Part shown: positions 49,716 through 58,631 of the stretch, piece after piece | Layout of the letters: each line of letters begins with the position of its first letter | Numbering within the stretch: the stretch's first letter is position 1 | Source of the DNA: JAJFFW01 sp039187035 | GTDB lineage: Bacteria > Pseudomonadota > Alphaproteobacteria > Caulobacterales > Parvularculaceae | NCBI GenBank assembly: GCA_039187035.1 | Contig: JBCCZS010000001.1 | Span: 1 to 64,000 of the forward strand | DNA length: 64,000 nucleotides | Direction: 5' to 3' | The notes under the pieces: generated by a model | The model's input: only the letters and a program-made list of their open reading frames with translations | What the model was told of the DNA's origin: nothing | The model's database searches: none | Made by a program: the position numbers and the translations under genes

Positions 49716-50072
49716 CGAGCCGCCCCGCTCCCGGCGGGTCGACACGGGATCCGATCGAACAGCGCGCGCCGGACACCGCGCGGCTTGGCGCGCCGCGCGC
49801 GGCTGTGCGGCGCCAACGACGACGCGCGCCTGCAAACGGGCGAACCCGCCGCGGAACGACGACGCGACGACGATCTTTACCGGGCGTCGCCGCGCCTACG
49901 CAAACGCCCTCGCCGATCGCTGGCCCCGCATCCGATTTCACCGGCGCAGGCGGCGAAACCATGCGCGCGTTGGGAACGACGCGATTGTCGCGCTCGAAGA
50001 CCGTTTTGTGATAAACGCCGTTTTCTTGCGTCGTCGCCCGCAGAGCGGCGCCGTAGCTGAGAGGCCCGCGAA
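49716..50072. other. Divergent promoter region of sbtA and the CobW-type gene
   Basis: 357 bp with no supported gene. The sequence turns less GC-rich near 49995-50030, just upstream of the plus-strand gene, where a promoter may lie. No clear operator palindrome was identified. Confidence 0.45.
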
Positions 50073-51146
50073 ATGGACACGGTCGATCTTGAAGAGACGT
50101 CGCGGCGTCTGCCCGTCTCGGTGATATCCGGGTTTTTGGGCAGCGGGAAAACGACGTTGCTCAACCATCTGTTGGGGCGGCCCGAGCTCGCGCGAACGCT
50201 GGTGATCGTCAACGAGTTCGGCGAGATCGGGCTCGACCATCAACTCATGGCGCACAGCGCGGACGACGTCGTCGTCGAAATGTCGAACGGGTGCTTTTGC
50301 TGCACCCTTCGGCGCGATCTCGCCAAGACGTTGCGCGAAGCGCCGTGGCGCTTTTCGCGGGGCGGGGCGCTGTGGTTCGATCGCGTCGTGATTGAGACGA
50401 CCGGCATCGCCGATCCCGCCCCGATCATCAACACGCTGATGAGCGATCCGAAGATCGCGGAGCGTTATCGATTGGACGGCGTCGTCGTCACGGTCGATGC
50501 GGCGAACGGCGAGGAGACGCTCGATCGCCAGATAGAGGCCGTCAAACAGGCGGCCGTCGCCGATCGTTTGGTCCTGACAAAGACGGATCTTGTGAACGAC
50601 GACGCTTTACGCCGCCTGCAAGATCGATTGCGGGTCTTAAACCCGGCCGCGCCCCATTTGGCCGCACAACACGGCGTCGTTGATCCCGCGTCTCTGTTTG
50701 ACGCCGGTCTCTACGACCCGAAAACAAAGAGCTTCGACGTTCAGAATTGGCTCAAAGCGGAAGCCTACAACGATGCCGAAGGAGGCGGGGGTGGAGCTGC
50801 CGGGCGAGCGCGGATGCGCCGACACGCCGAAGACATCCAGTCGGTCTGCCTAACGATTGACGAACCCGTCCGCCAAGGCGCGATCGATCGCTGGTTCGAC
50901 GCGCTGCGCCATCTTAAGGGTGCGGACTTTTTGCGAATGAAAGGCCTCATAAACGTCGCCGACCGAGATGGCCCGACCGTCGTGCACGGCGTTCAGCACA
51001 TTTTCCATCCTGTCGTCGCCTTGAAGGAATGGCCGAGCGAAGACCGCCGTTCACGGATCGTCTTCATCACGCGCGATATCGACGAAGCGGCGTTGCGCGA
51101 CACGCTCTCGACGCTTACTGGCGCCGGCGGCCCGCCGCACCAGTAG
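50073..51146 (+). CDS. CobW/COG0523-family G3E GTPase (metallochaperone)
   Basis: 357 residues. P-loop GFLGSGKTTLLNHLL at about 20-34, VIVNEFGEIGLDH, the metal-binding GCFCCTLRRDL motif (CxCC), VIETTGIADPAPI (Walker B region), TKTD as nucleotide-specificity motif, and a C-terminal CobW_C domain (AIDRWFDALRHLKGADFLRMKGLINVADRDGPTVVHGVQHIFHP). These GTPases hand Zn2+ or other metals to client enzymes. It has no His-rich tail. It faces sbtA; a role in metallating a carbonic anhydrase or another Zn enzyme is possible but not shown. Confidence 0.88.
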   Translation: MDTVDLEETSRRLPVSVISGFLGSGKTTLLNHLLGRPELARTLVIVNEFGEIGLDHQLMAHSADDVVVEMSNGCFCCTLRRDLAKTLREAPWRFSRGGALWFDRVVIETTGIADPAPIINTLMSDPKIAERYRLDGVVVTVDAANGEETLDRQIEAVKQAAVADRLVLTKTDLVNDDALRRLQDRLRVLNPAAPHLAAQHGVVDPASLFDAGLYDPKTKSFDVQNWLKAEAYNDAEGGGGGAAGRARMRRHAEDIQSVCLTIDEPVRQGAIDRWFDALRHLKGADFLRMKGLINVADRDGPTVVHGVQHIFHPVVALKEWPSEDRRSRIVFITRDIDEAALRDTLSTLTGAGGPPHQ

Positions 51147-51376
51147 GGTCTGGGCGGTCCGGCCGGAACGCCCGCGATCTTCGCGGGAAGCCGCCGCTAT
51201 CGGCGACCGACATCGCCGGCGCCTCAAATCATCGTCGTCCGCCATGCCGCAAAGGCTTGCGCGTCCGAGCGGGCGCGATCTTTGGGCAGATTGTCACAAG
51301 CCGGGGGCGCACCGTTCTGTTGCATCGCAACGAGGTTATCGGCCATGCTTCGGCGCTCCGCAAAACAGGCTCGGAT

Positions 51377-52969
51377 ATGTCGATATCAGTGTGGACGGTT
51401 TGGTTGGTCGCGTGTTTCTCCGCCTGCTGCATGGCGTCGTCGTCGTCGGCGGCGGCGGCGCAAATCCTCTACCGAGGGAACGACGGCGACCCCGAAACCC
51501 TCGACCACCACGGCACGTCGGTCATCTCAGAATCGAGGCTCATGGACGATCTTTATTCGGGCTTGGTCGATTTCTCGGCGAGCGCGACGGTCGCGCCGGG
51601 CACGGCGGAGCGGTGGGACATCTCCGAGGACGGGCTGACGTATACGTTCTATCTGCGAGAAAATGCGGCGTGGTCGAACGGCGATCCCGTTACGGCGCAG
51701 GATTTCGTATTCAGCTATCGCCGCCTCATGAACCCGGCGACGAACGCGAAATACGCCACCATCCTCTACCCGATCAAAAACGCTGAGAAGGTCAATACCG
51801 GCGCATTGGAGCCCGCCGCGTTAGGCGTAAGGGCGATTGACGCGCGAACCTTGGAAATCACGCTTGAGCAGCCCACCCCCTACTTCCTCGACCAGTTGAC
51901 CCACCAGACCGGCAAGCCGCTCCACCAGGCGTCGGTCGAGGCGCTTGGCGACCAGTTCGTCAAGCCCGGCAATATGGTGACCAACGGCGCTTATGTTCTT
52001 GCCGAGTTCGTCCTCAATGATCGGATCGTGATGCGCAAAAACGACTATTTCTATGATGCGGACAACGTCGCGATCGAGGAAGTCCATTATATTCCGTTCG
52101 AAGATCGCGCGACGTGCGTGCGTGCATGGGAGGCGGAAGAAGTGCACGTCTGTTCGGATCTTCCGGCCCAAGATCTTCAACGGCTCGCGCGGTATGGGGA
52201 CGCGTTGAAAGTCGAGCCTTATCTTGGGACGTATTTCTACGCGTTCGACACGACGGACGAGATTTTGTCCGATCCAGAGGTCCGCCGCGCCATGTCGATG
52301 GTGGTGGATCGCGAGTTTCTCGCCGACGAGATTTGGCCGGGCATGATCCCTGCCGCGAGCCTCGTGCCTGTGGGCATCAACAATTACCCGGGCGGCTCGC
52401 CGGTTACGGACTATTTCGGCATGTCGATGTTGGACCGAGAAGACGAGGCCGCGGCGATCATGGCGCGCAAAGGCGTCACGAAGAAAAATCCGATCACGAT
52501 CGAGTTTATGTACAATAGCGGCGAGAATCACAAAAATACTGCGACGGCGATCGCCGACATGTGGTCCCATATCGGCATCAACGTCACCTATAAAATACGG
52601 GATGTCGCGGCGCATTACGCCTACCTTAGAGACCGGGGGAAAATGCAGGTCGCGCGCGCCGGTTGGATCGGCGATTATTCCGACCCCCACAATTTTCTGT
52701 TTCTCTTGGAGTCCCATAATACGGGCTTTAACTACGCGAAGTATGAAAACCCGGACTATGATGCGATCATGGCGCGCGCGGCGAACGAGTTGGATCTTGT
52801 AAAACGTGCGGACATCCTGCGTGAGGCCGAGCGGATCGTCATGCGCGATACGCCTTTTCTGACGATCTTCTATTATTCCTCGTTCGGTCTCGTGTCCCCT
52901 AAGATCCGCGGATGGGAAAGCAACGTCATGAACAAAAACCTGACGCGTTACCTGACGTTGGACGACTAG
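51377..52969 (+). CDS. Periplasmic oligopeptide-binding protein (OppA type)
   Basis: 530 residues. Signal peptide to about residue 27 (VACFSACCMASSSSAAAA). Family 5 solute-binding protein: RGNDGDPETLDHHGTSVISESRLMDDLYSGL, WDISEDGLTYTFYLRENAAWSNGDPVTAQDFVFSYRRLMNP, VTNGAYVLAEFVLNDRIVMRKNDYFYDADNV, and ADMWSHIGINVTYKIRD with AGWIGDYSDPHNFL. These match E. coli OppA, with binding of a peptide backbone between two lobes. First gene of an opp operon; oppB-, oppC- and fused ATPase genes follow on the same strand. ATG 51377 is chosen because it begins the signal peptide; its Shine-Dalgarno is weak. Confidence 0.92.
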   Translation: MSISVWTVWLVACFSACCMASSSSAAAAQILYRGNDGDPETLDHHGTSVISESRLMDDLYSGLVDFSASATVAPGTAERWDISEDGLTYTFYLRENAAWSNGDPVTAQDFVFSYRRLMNPATNAKYATILYPIKNAEKVNTGALEPAALGVRAIDARTLEITLEQPTPYFLDQLTHQTGKPLHQASVEALGDQFVKPGNMVTNGAYVLAEFVLNDRIVMRKNDYFYDADNVAIEEVHYIPFEDRATCVRAWEAEEVHVCSDLPAQDLQRLARYGDALKVEPYLGTYFYAFDTTDEILSDPEVRRAMSMVVDREFLADEIWPGMIPAASLVPVGINNYPGGSPVTDYFGMSMLDREDEAAAIMARKGVTKKNPITIEFMYNSGENHKNTATAIADMWSHIGINVTYKIRDVAAHYAYLRDRGKMQVARAGWIGDYSDPHNFLFLLESHNTGFNYAKYENPDYDAIMARAANELDLVKRADILREAERIVMRDTPFLTIFYYSSFGLVSPKIRGWESNVMNKNLTRYLTLDD

Positions 52970-53021
52970 ACCTCATGATCTTGACGACACGGCGCCGTCG
53001 GATCTCCGGCCGGAGACTCCC

Positions 53022-53939
53022 ATGCTGAATTACACGTTGAAGCGGCTGCTGACGATTGTTCCCACGCTGTTCGTCATCATCACGCTGACGTTTTTCTTGA
53101 TGCGCGTGGCGCCCGGCGGGCCGTTCGACGAAGAACGCCCGCTCGCGCCCGCCGTTCTTGAGAACATTCGGGCGAGCTACGGGCTCGATAAGCCGCTGGT
53201 CGAGCAGTACTGGACCTATATGGGCAATCTGTTGCGGGGCGATCTCGGCCCGTCCTTCGTTTACAGGGACAAGCGCGTACACGAAGTGTTGGGCGAAGGC
53301 TTGCCGATCTCGATGACGCTCGGCGCGACGGCGCTGACGATCGCGCTGATCCTAGGCGTGCTGCTCGGCACGATTGCGGCGCTGAACCAGAACAAGCGCG
53401 CCGACTACGTGATCGTGACGTTCGCGACGTTCGGCATCACCATCCCGAATTACGTGTTGGCGCCCGTCCTGACGCTGATTTTCGCGCTCTCGTTCAACCT
53501 TCTGCCGGCGACGGGCTGGGGGACGCCGTCGCAAATGGTCCTGCCGGTTCTCTCGCTCGCATTGCCGCAAGTGGCGATCATCACGCGTCTGATGCGCGGG
53601 GCGATGCTGGAGGCGTTGAAATCCGACCATGTCAGGACGGCGCGCGCCTACGGGCTGCCGTTGACGCGGGTCGTCGGCAAACATGCGCTACGGTCGGCGT
53701 TCATCCCGGTGCTGACCTATATCGGCCCCGCCGCGGCGGCGTTGCTGACCGGATCGATCGTCGTTGAGCAAATCTTCAATATCCCCGGCATCGGGCGGTA
53801 TTTCGTCACGAGCGCCCTCAACCGCGATTATACGATGGTGATGGGGACGGTCGTGATCGTCGCGACGTTTATCCTGGTCTTCAACCTGATCATCGACCTC
53901 CTTTATTCCGTCCTCGACCCGCGGGTGCGCTATGAGTAG
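53022..53939 (+). CDS. Oligopeptide ABC permease (OppB type)
   Basis: 305 residues, six membrane helices. LKRLLTIVPTLFVIITLTFFLMRVAPGGPFDEERPL and ENIRASYGLDKPLVEQYWTYMGNLLRGDLGPSF are the standard OppB start. The ATPase-contacting loop reads ALKSDHVRTARAYGLPLTRVVGKHALRSAFIPVL. It ends YSVLDPRVRYE. With OppC it forms the channel that takes peptides from OppA into the cytosol. The stop region overlaps the next gene by 8 bp (53932-53939). Confidence 0.95.
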   Translation: MLNYTLKRLLTIVPTLFVIITLTFFLMRVAPGGPFDEERPLAPAVLENIRASYGLDKPLVEQYWTYMGNLLRGDLGPSFVYRDKRVHEVLGEGLPISMTLGATALTIALILGVLLGTIAALNQNKRADYVIVTFATFGITIPNYVLAPVLTLIFALSFNLLPATGWGTPSQMVLPVLSLALPQVAIITRLMRGAMLEALKSDHVRTARAYGLPLTRVVGKHALRSAFIPVLTYIGPAAAALLTGSIVVEQIFNIPGIGRYFVTSALNRDYTMVMGTVVIVATFILVFNLIIDLLYSVLDPRVRYE

Positions 53940-55065
53940 TTCGTCGGCCGCTCCGGCCGCGGACGGCCCCGCCGGCCGTTCGCTTCTCGACACCGCCTTC
54001 TTGCGGCTGAAGCGGAACCGCGCCGCCATGGCGTCTCTTTGGGTGGTCGTCGCCTTGACGTTGGCGGCGATATTCGGCCCGATGCTGTCGCCGCATCCGT
54101 ACACTGAAGTCTACAACAGCTTCGTCGGGGCCAAGCCCTCTCTCGCCCCCTATCCGAGGGACGACCAGATCGTCCCGATCGCGGAGCGGGCGCTCAAACG
54201 AGCGCGCGTCGATGTTGAAGCGATCGACGCCTCGGGCGGTCGGATCGAGATCGACATCGTCAACCGGACGGACGACGCGCTCGATCCGCGGATCACCCGC
54301 TATCTCGTCCGTTCGGACGTGTTCGACGACGTCGACATGGCCGTCAAGGAAGGCGACGCAACCCGGGCCCGCATGACGGCGGACGTGAAGTCGCTCTACT
54401 TTTTGATGGGGACGGATCAAAACGGCCGCGATCTTCTGACCCGTATCCTGATATCGCTGCGCATTTCGCTGCTTGTGGCCGGGCTCGCGACCGGCGTCGC
54501 GCTGCTGATCGGGGTGACATACGGGTCTGTTGCGGGTTTTGTCGGCGGTCAGGTCGACAATGTCATGATGCGCCTCGTCGACCTCTTATATTCGCTTCCC
54601 TTCGTGTTCTTCGTCATCTTGCTGGTGGTCTTTTTCGGCAACAACATCATTCTGATTTTCATCGCCATCGGCGCGATCGAATGGCTTGATATGGCGCGGA
54701 TCGTCCGGGGGCAAACGTTGCAGCTTAAACAGAAAGAGTTCGTTCAAGCCTCGCAGGCCCTGGGCGTCGGCAGGCCGGACATCATCAAGCGCCACATTAT
54801 CCCGAACGTCGCGGGCACGGTGGCCGTCTACGTGACGTTGCTCATTCCCAAAGTGATCTTGCTGGAGAGTTTTCTTAGCTTTCTCGGATTGGGCGTGCAG
54901 GAGCCGTTGACGTCGCTCGGCGTTCTAATCGCCGAGGGCGCGCGCTATATGCGCAACGACACTTACATGTTGGTCTTCCCGGCGCTGACGATGTCGGCGC
55001 TTCTCTTTGCACTGAATTTTTTGGGCGACGGGTTGCGTGACGCGCTAGACCCTAAGGATCGGTAA
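53932..55065 (+). CDS. Oligopeptide ABC permease (OppC type) with enlarged periplasmic loop
   Basis: 377 residues, about 75 longer than E. coli OppC. After the first helix (about 34-52), LSPHPYTEVYNSF is followed by an extra acidic segment (about 62-150: VPIAERALKRARVDVEAIDASGG, IDIVNRTDDALDPRITRYLVRSDVF). The normal FLMGTDQNGRDLLTRILISLRISL then resumes. The rest is typical: SLPFVFFVILLVVFFG and the ATPase loop KEFVQASQALGVGRPDIIKRHIIPN, ending LGDGLRDALDPKDR. The insert reads as a folded beta-alpha segment and faces the periplasm, where OppA docks. It stops 1 bp before the ATPase ATG (TAAGATG). Confidence 0.92.
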   Translation: MSSSSAAPAADGPAGRSLLDTAFLRLKRNRAAMASLWVVVALTLAAIFGPMLSPHPYTEVYNSFVGAKPSLAPYPRDDQIVPIAERALKRARVDVEAIDASGGRIEIDIVNRTDDALDPRITRYLVRSDVFDDVDMAVKEGDATRARMTADVKSLYFLMGTDQNGRDLLTRILISLRISLLVAGLATGVALLIGVTYGSVAGFVGGQVDNVMMRLVDLLYSLPFVFFVILLVVFFGNNIILIFIAIGAIEWLDMARIVRGQTLQLKQKEFVQASQALGVGRPDIIKRHIIPNVAGTVAVYVTLLIPKVILLESFLSFLGLGVQEPLTSLGVLIAEGARYMRNDTYMLVFPALTMSALLFALNFLGDGLRDALDPKDR

Positions 55066-55066
55066 G

Positions 55067-56713
55067 ATGAGCGACGGCGCGCCTTCTCCGCCCGTATTGG
55101 ACGTTCAGGACCTGCGGGTCGATTTTGAGACCCCGGACGGGCCCGTCCACGCGGTGCGCGGCGTCTCCATGGCGGTGGCCCCGGGCGAAGTCGTCGCGAT
55201 TGTGGGCGAAAGCGGCTCCGGCAAAAGCCAAATCGCCATGAGCGCGCTCGGGATCCTCGCCTCGAACGGCCGCGCGTCAGGCAAGATCGCGTTCCAAGGG
55301 CGCGACCTTCTCGGTCTGTCGCGCCGCGAGATGAACGACATCCGCGGCGTTCGGATCGCGATGATCTTTCAGGAGCCGATGACGTCCCTCGACCCGCTCT
55401 ACTACGTCGGCGATCAAATCATTGAACTCCTGACGATCCATAAGGGCATGACCAAATCGCAGGCGCGGTCAAAAGCGCTCGAATTGCTTCGATTGGTTCA
55501 GATCCCGGAGCCGGAACGACGCATGCGGTCTTATCCGACTGAGCTGTCCGGGGGACAGCGCCAGCGCGTCATGATCGCGATGGCGCTCGCGAACGAACCC
55601 GATCTGTTGATTGCGGACGAGCCGACGACGGCGCTCGACGTGACGACCCAGGCCGGCATTCTGCAACTCCTCGCCTCCCTCAATCGCGAGCTTGGGATGA
55701 GCATCGTGTTCATCACGCACGATCTCGGCATCGTCGAGGCGTTCGCCGATCGCGTATACGTCATGCAGAAAGGCGAACTCAAAGAAGCCGGAACGACTGA
55801 GGCGATCTTTGAAAATCCGCAAACGGCCTATACGAAAGCGCTGTTGGCGGCTGAGCCCAAGGGCGCCAAGCCGCCGGTCGCGGACGCCGTCGACATTGTT
55901 CTTGATGCGAAGAATATCGACGTCGTTTACGGGTCGGCCGCCGGGTTCCTTCGAAAAGACACGCGCTTTCAAGCCGTAAAGGGGGTCGGCCTCAAGCTCC
56001 GCGAGGGCCAGACGGTGGGGCTTGTCGGCGAGAGCGGCTCCGGCAAGTCGACGCTGGGGCGCGCCTTGCTGCGTTTGACGCAAAGCGCCGGCGACATCGT
56101 CTATCTCGGCCGGGATCTCCAGAGCCTGCCGGCGAACGATATGAAGCCCCTGCGCAAAGAGCTTCAGATGGTCTTCCAAGATCCGTACGGATCGCTATCT
56201 CCGCGCATGACGGTGCTCGATATCGTCGAGGAAGGGATCCGCACCCACGCGCCGCACCTCGACAAAGCCGAACGGGACGCCCAAGCGCTCGACGTGCTTA
56301 AGAAAGTCGGGTTGGACGCGTCGGTCAGAAACCGATTTCCGCACGAATTTTCCGGCGGGCAACGCCAACGCATCGCCATTGCGCGCGCGATGGTCCTCAA
56401 GCCGCGCGTCGTCGTCCTCGACGAGCCGACGTCGGCGCTGGACCGGACCGTGCAGACCGAGGTGATCGACCTCCTGCGTAAGCTGCAGTCGGAATTTGCG
56501 CTGTCCTACGTCTTCATCAGTCACGATCTTGCGGTCGTGCGGGCGATGGCCGACTATGTGATGGTGATGCGTGCAGGGACGATCGTTGAGGAGGGGATCA
56601 CCGAGCAGATTTTCGATCACCCTCGGGAGGATTACACCCGAAGCTTGATCGCGAGCTCGTTCAACCTCAAAGATCTCCTGCGCCTGAGCGGCGATCGGTC
56701 GGCGGCCGAATAA
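55067..56713 (+). CDS. Fused oligopeptide ABC ATPase (OppD-OppF in one chain)
   Basis: 548 residues with two full nucleotide-binding domains. First: Walker A GESGSGKSQIAMSALG (about 45), signature LSGGQRQRVMIAMAL, Walker B LLIADEPTTALD. Second: GESGSGKSTLGRALLRL (about 320), FSGGQRQRIAIARAM, VVVLDEPTSALD. Each ends with an oligopeptide-transporter C-terminal extension (EAIFENPQTAYTKALLAAEP and EQIFDHPREDYTRSLIASSF). This matches YejF/DppDF-like fusions that power the peptide importer from one polypeptide. Adjacent to the oppC-type gene, completing an OppABC-DF operon from 51377 to 56713. Confidence 0.95.
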   Translation: MSDGAPSPPVLDVQDLRVDFETPDGPVHAVRGVSMAVAPGEVVAIVGESGSGKSQIAMSALGILASNGRASGKIAFQGRDLLGLSRREMNDIRGVRIAMIFQEPMTSLDPLYYVGDQIIELLTIHKGMTKSQARSKALELLRLVQIPEPERRMRSYPTELSGGQRQRVMIAMALANEPDLLIADEPTTALDVTTQAGILQLLASLNRELGMSIVFITHDLGIVEAFADRVYVMQKGELKEAGTTEAIFENPQTAYTKALLAAEPKGAKPPVADAVDIVLDAKNIDVVYGSAAGFLRKDTRFQAVKGVGLKLREGQTVGLVGESGSGKSTLGRALLRLTQSAGDIVYLGRDLQSLPANDMKPLRKELQMVFQDPYGSLSPRMTVLDIVEEGIRTHAPHLDKAERDAQALDVLKKVGLDASVRNRFPHEFSGGQRQRIAIARAMVLKPRVVVLDEPTSALDRTVQTEVIDLLRKLQSEFALSYVFISHDLAVVRAMADYVMVMRAGTIVEEGITEQIFDHPREDYTRSLIASSFNLKDLLRLSGDRSAAE

Positions 56714-57001
56714 GGCGAACGGCGTGTCGGCCTTACGCGCCGCGCCGCGACGTGCACAACACGTTGAACACGCTGCCTTTCGCCTTTCAACGGCGCGCGC
56801 AGTGAGTTTCGTACGGAAAAGTCGTCACGATACGGATCGTATAATCGCCTGTGACGGGGGATCGCCTTCGCGCGTCGACATGCGCCGGCTGCGCCGGAGC
56901 GCGGGGCGGTTTGCGTCGCGGCGTTTGTTGCGCGCTTGCTTTCGACGGGCGGGCCCGCCTAAGAATCGAGCGGTCGGCAGGGTCGGAGAGGGCGGGGCGA
57001 C

Positions 57002-58528
57002 ATGGAAAACCAGAATATTCGTTGGAATGCCGGCCTGTCGCGTTTGCTGATCCTCGCCGCGGCCATCGCGATCCTTTCGGTCGCCGCGGCGCAGGGGCGC
57101 GACAATGACAAGAGAGACGTCGTTCCGGCCCTCGAGGGGCTTCGCTACGGGATTTCCGTAACGGACCTGGAAGGCAAGGTGCTCGTCGCGCGCCGGGCGG
57201 ACGAACGGTTCGTGCCCGCCTCAAACGCCAAACTCTTCGTCACCGCGGCGGCGCTCGCGGCCGAGCCCGCTTTGTCGGCGTTGAACGCCGGGCTGCAAAT
57301 CGTCTTAGAGCCGTCCGCGGCGGGGCCGCCGACCCTGGTGCTTGTCGGGCGCGGCGACCCGACCGTCGGCTTCGGCCCTGACTGTAAGGCGCGATGCCTC
57401 GAAACGCTGGCCGCGGACGTTGCGGCGGCGGGGATCCGGGAAGTCGGCGACATCGTCGGCGATGATCGGTGGTTCGCGGACGAGCGCAGGCCGCTGGGGT
57501 GGAGTTGGGACGATCTGAAATTTGGTCAGGGGACGTCCGTCTCGGCGATCGCCGTCAACGACAACATCCTCCCTCTGCGGGTTTCGCCGGCGCGCGAGCC
57601 GGGCGCGGCCGTCCGGACGTCGTGGACGGACGCGGGGCCGGCGTTTTTCGAGTTGCGCAACGAAGCGACGACCGGCGAGGCGGACGCATCGAAGGCGTTG
57701 CGCTTAGAGCGGCGTATCGGAACGCGGATCGCGCGGCTTTACGGCGCGCTTCCGGTCGGATCGCGGTCGATGAAGCTCGATCTCGGCGTCGACGATCCGG
57801 CGCACTTGGCGGCCTGGTACTTCAAAAGGGCCTTGGAGGCGGAGGGCGTCACGGTTTCGGGGCGATTGCTCACGCGGCGCAGGCCGCTTCAGTATGCCGA
57901 CGAACCGGCGGCGACCGATCCGAGCGATCCGACGTCTGAGGCGCAATGCGCGCGTCGCGCCGAACCGGCGCCGGGCGGCGCTGTCATCGCGTCGCTCCCG
58001 TCGGTCTCCGTCCGAGAGGTCGTGACCGCGATCAACCGCAAAAGTCAAAATCTGTATGCGGAGGTGCTGCTCCGACAATTGGGCCGTGCGGCGGGGACGG
58101 GGTCGACCTTTTGCGGCTTGTTGCAAATCCAGGACTTGTTGGATGCGGTCGGGGCGCCGCGGTCGTCATATGACGTCGCCGACGGGTCCGGCCTGTCGGC
58201 CTATAATCGCGTAACGCCGGCGACGGTCACGGCGCTGTTGCGCCACGCGGCGGCGGCGCCCTGGGGCGAGGCCTTCCGGGCGAGCCTGCCGGTCGGCGGG
58301 GCGCCGGTCGGATCGCTGAAATATCGCTTCCGCGGCGGCGCGCTGGAGGGAAAAGTCTTTGCAAAGACGGGGACGCTCAACCATGTCGACGCGTTGTCCG
58401 GATACATGCAAGCGCGCAGCGGCAGAACGCTGGTGTTTTCCGTCATCGTCAACGACCGACCGCTCGACTCGCCGTCGGCGACCGCCAGGATCGACGCCGC
58501 CCTTTTGGAGATCGCCGCGCAGAATTGA
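57002..58528 (+). CDS. dacB: D-alanyl-D-alanine carboxypeptidase/endopeptidase (PBP4, S13 family)
   Basis: 508 residues, export signal at about 10-30. The three penicillin-binding motifs are Ser74-x-x-Lys in FVPASNAKLFV, Ser-x-Asn in INRKSQNLYAEVLLRQLG, and Lys-Thr-Gly in VFAKTGTLNHV. LVGRGDPTVGFG and IAVNDNILPLRV belong to the inserted domains II/III of PBP4-type enzymes. It trims or cross-cuts peptide stems in the periplasm, and is a beta-lactam target. Follows the opp operon by 288 bp on the same strand; recycled murein peptides could be a common theme, but this is positional only. Confidence 0.9.
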   Translation: MENQNIRWNAGLSRLLILAAAIAILSVAAAQGRDNDKRDVVPALEGLRYGISVTDLEGKVLVARRADERFVPASNAKLFVTAAALAAEPALSALNAGLQIVLEPSAAGPPTLVLVGRGDPTVGFGPDCKARCLETLAADVAAAGIREVGDIVGDDRWFADERRPLGWSWDDLKFGQGTSVSAIAVNDNILPLRVSPAREPGAAVRTSWTDAGPAFFELRNEATTGEADASKALRLERRIGTRIARLYGALPVGSRSMKLDLGVDDPAHLAAWYFKRALEAEGVTVSGRLLTRRRPLQYADEPAATDPSDPTSEAQCARRAEPAPGGAVIASLPSVSVREVVTAINRKSQNLYAEVLLRQLGRAAGTGSTFCGLLQIQDLLDAVGAPRSSYDVADGSGLSAYNRVTPATVTALLRHAAAAPWGEAFRASLPVGGAPVGSLKYRFRGGALEGKVFAKTGTLNHVDALSGYMQARSGRTLVFSVIVNDRPLDSPSATARIDAALLEIAAQN

Positions 58529-58631
58529 TGCGCCGGCTTGACCGCCGGCGCTCCAGATCCGGTCGCCGCCGGCGCGCCCGCCGCACAACATTCCGGGGGC
58601 AAGGGGGGCGCGTAGTCCCGGCGGCGGCGGT

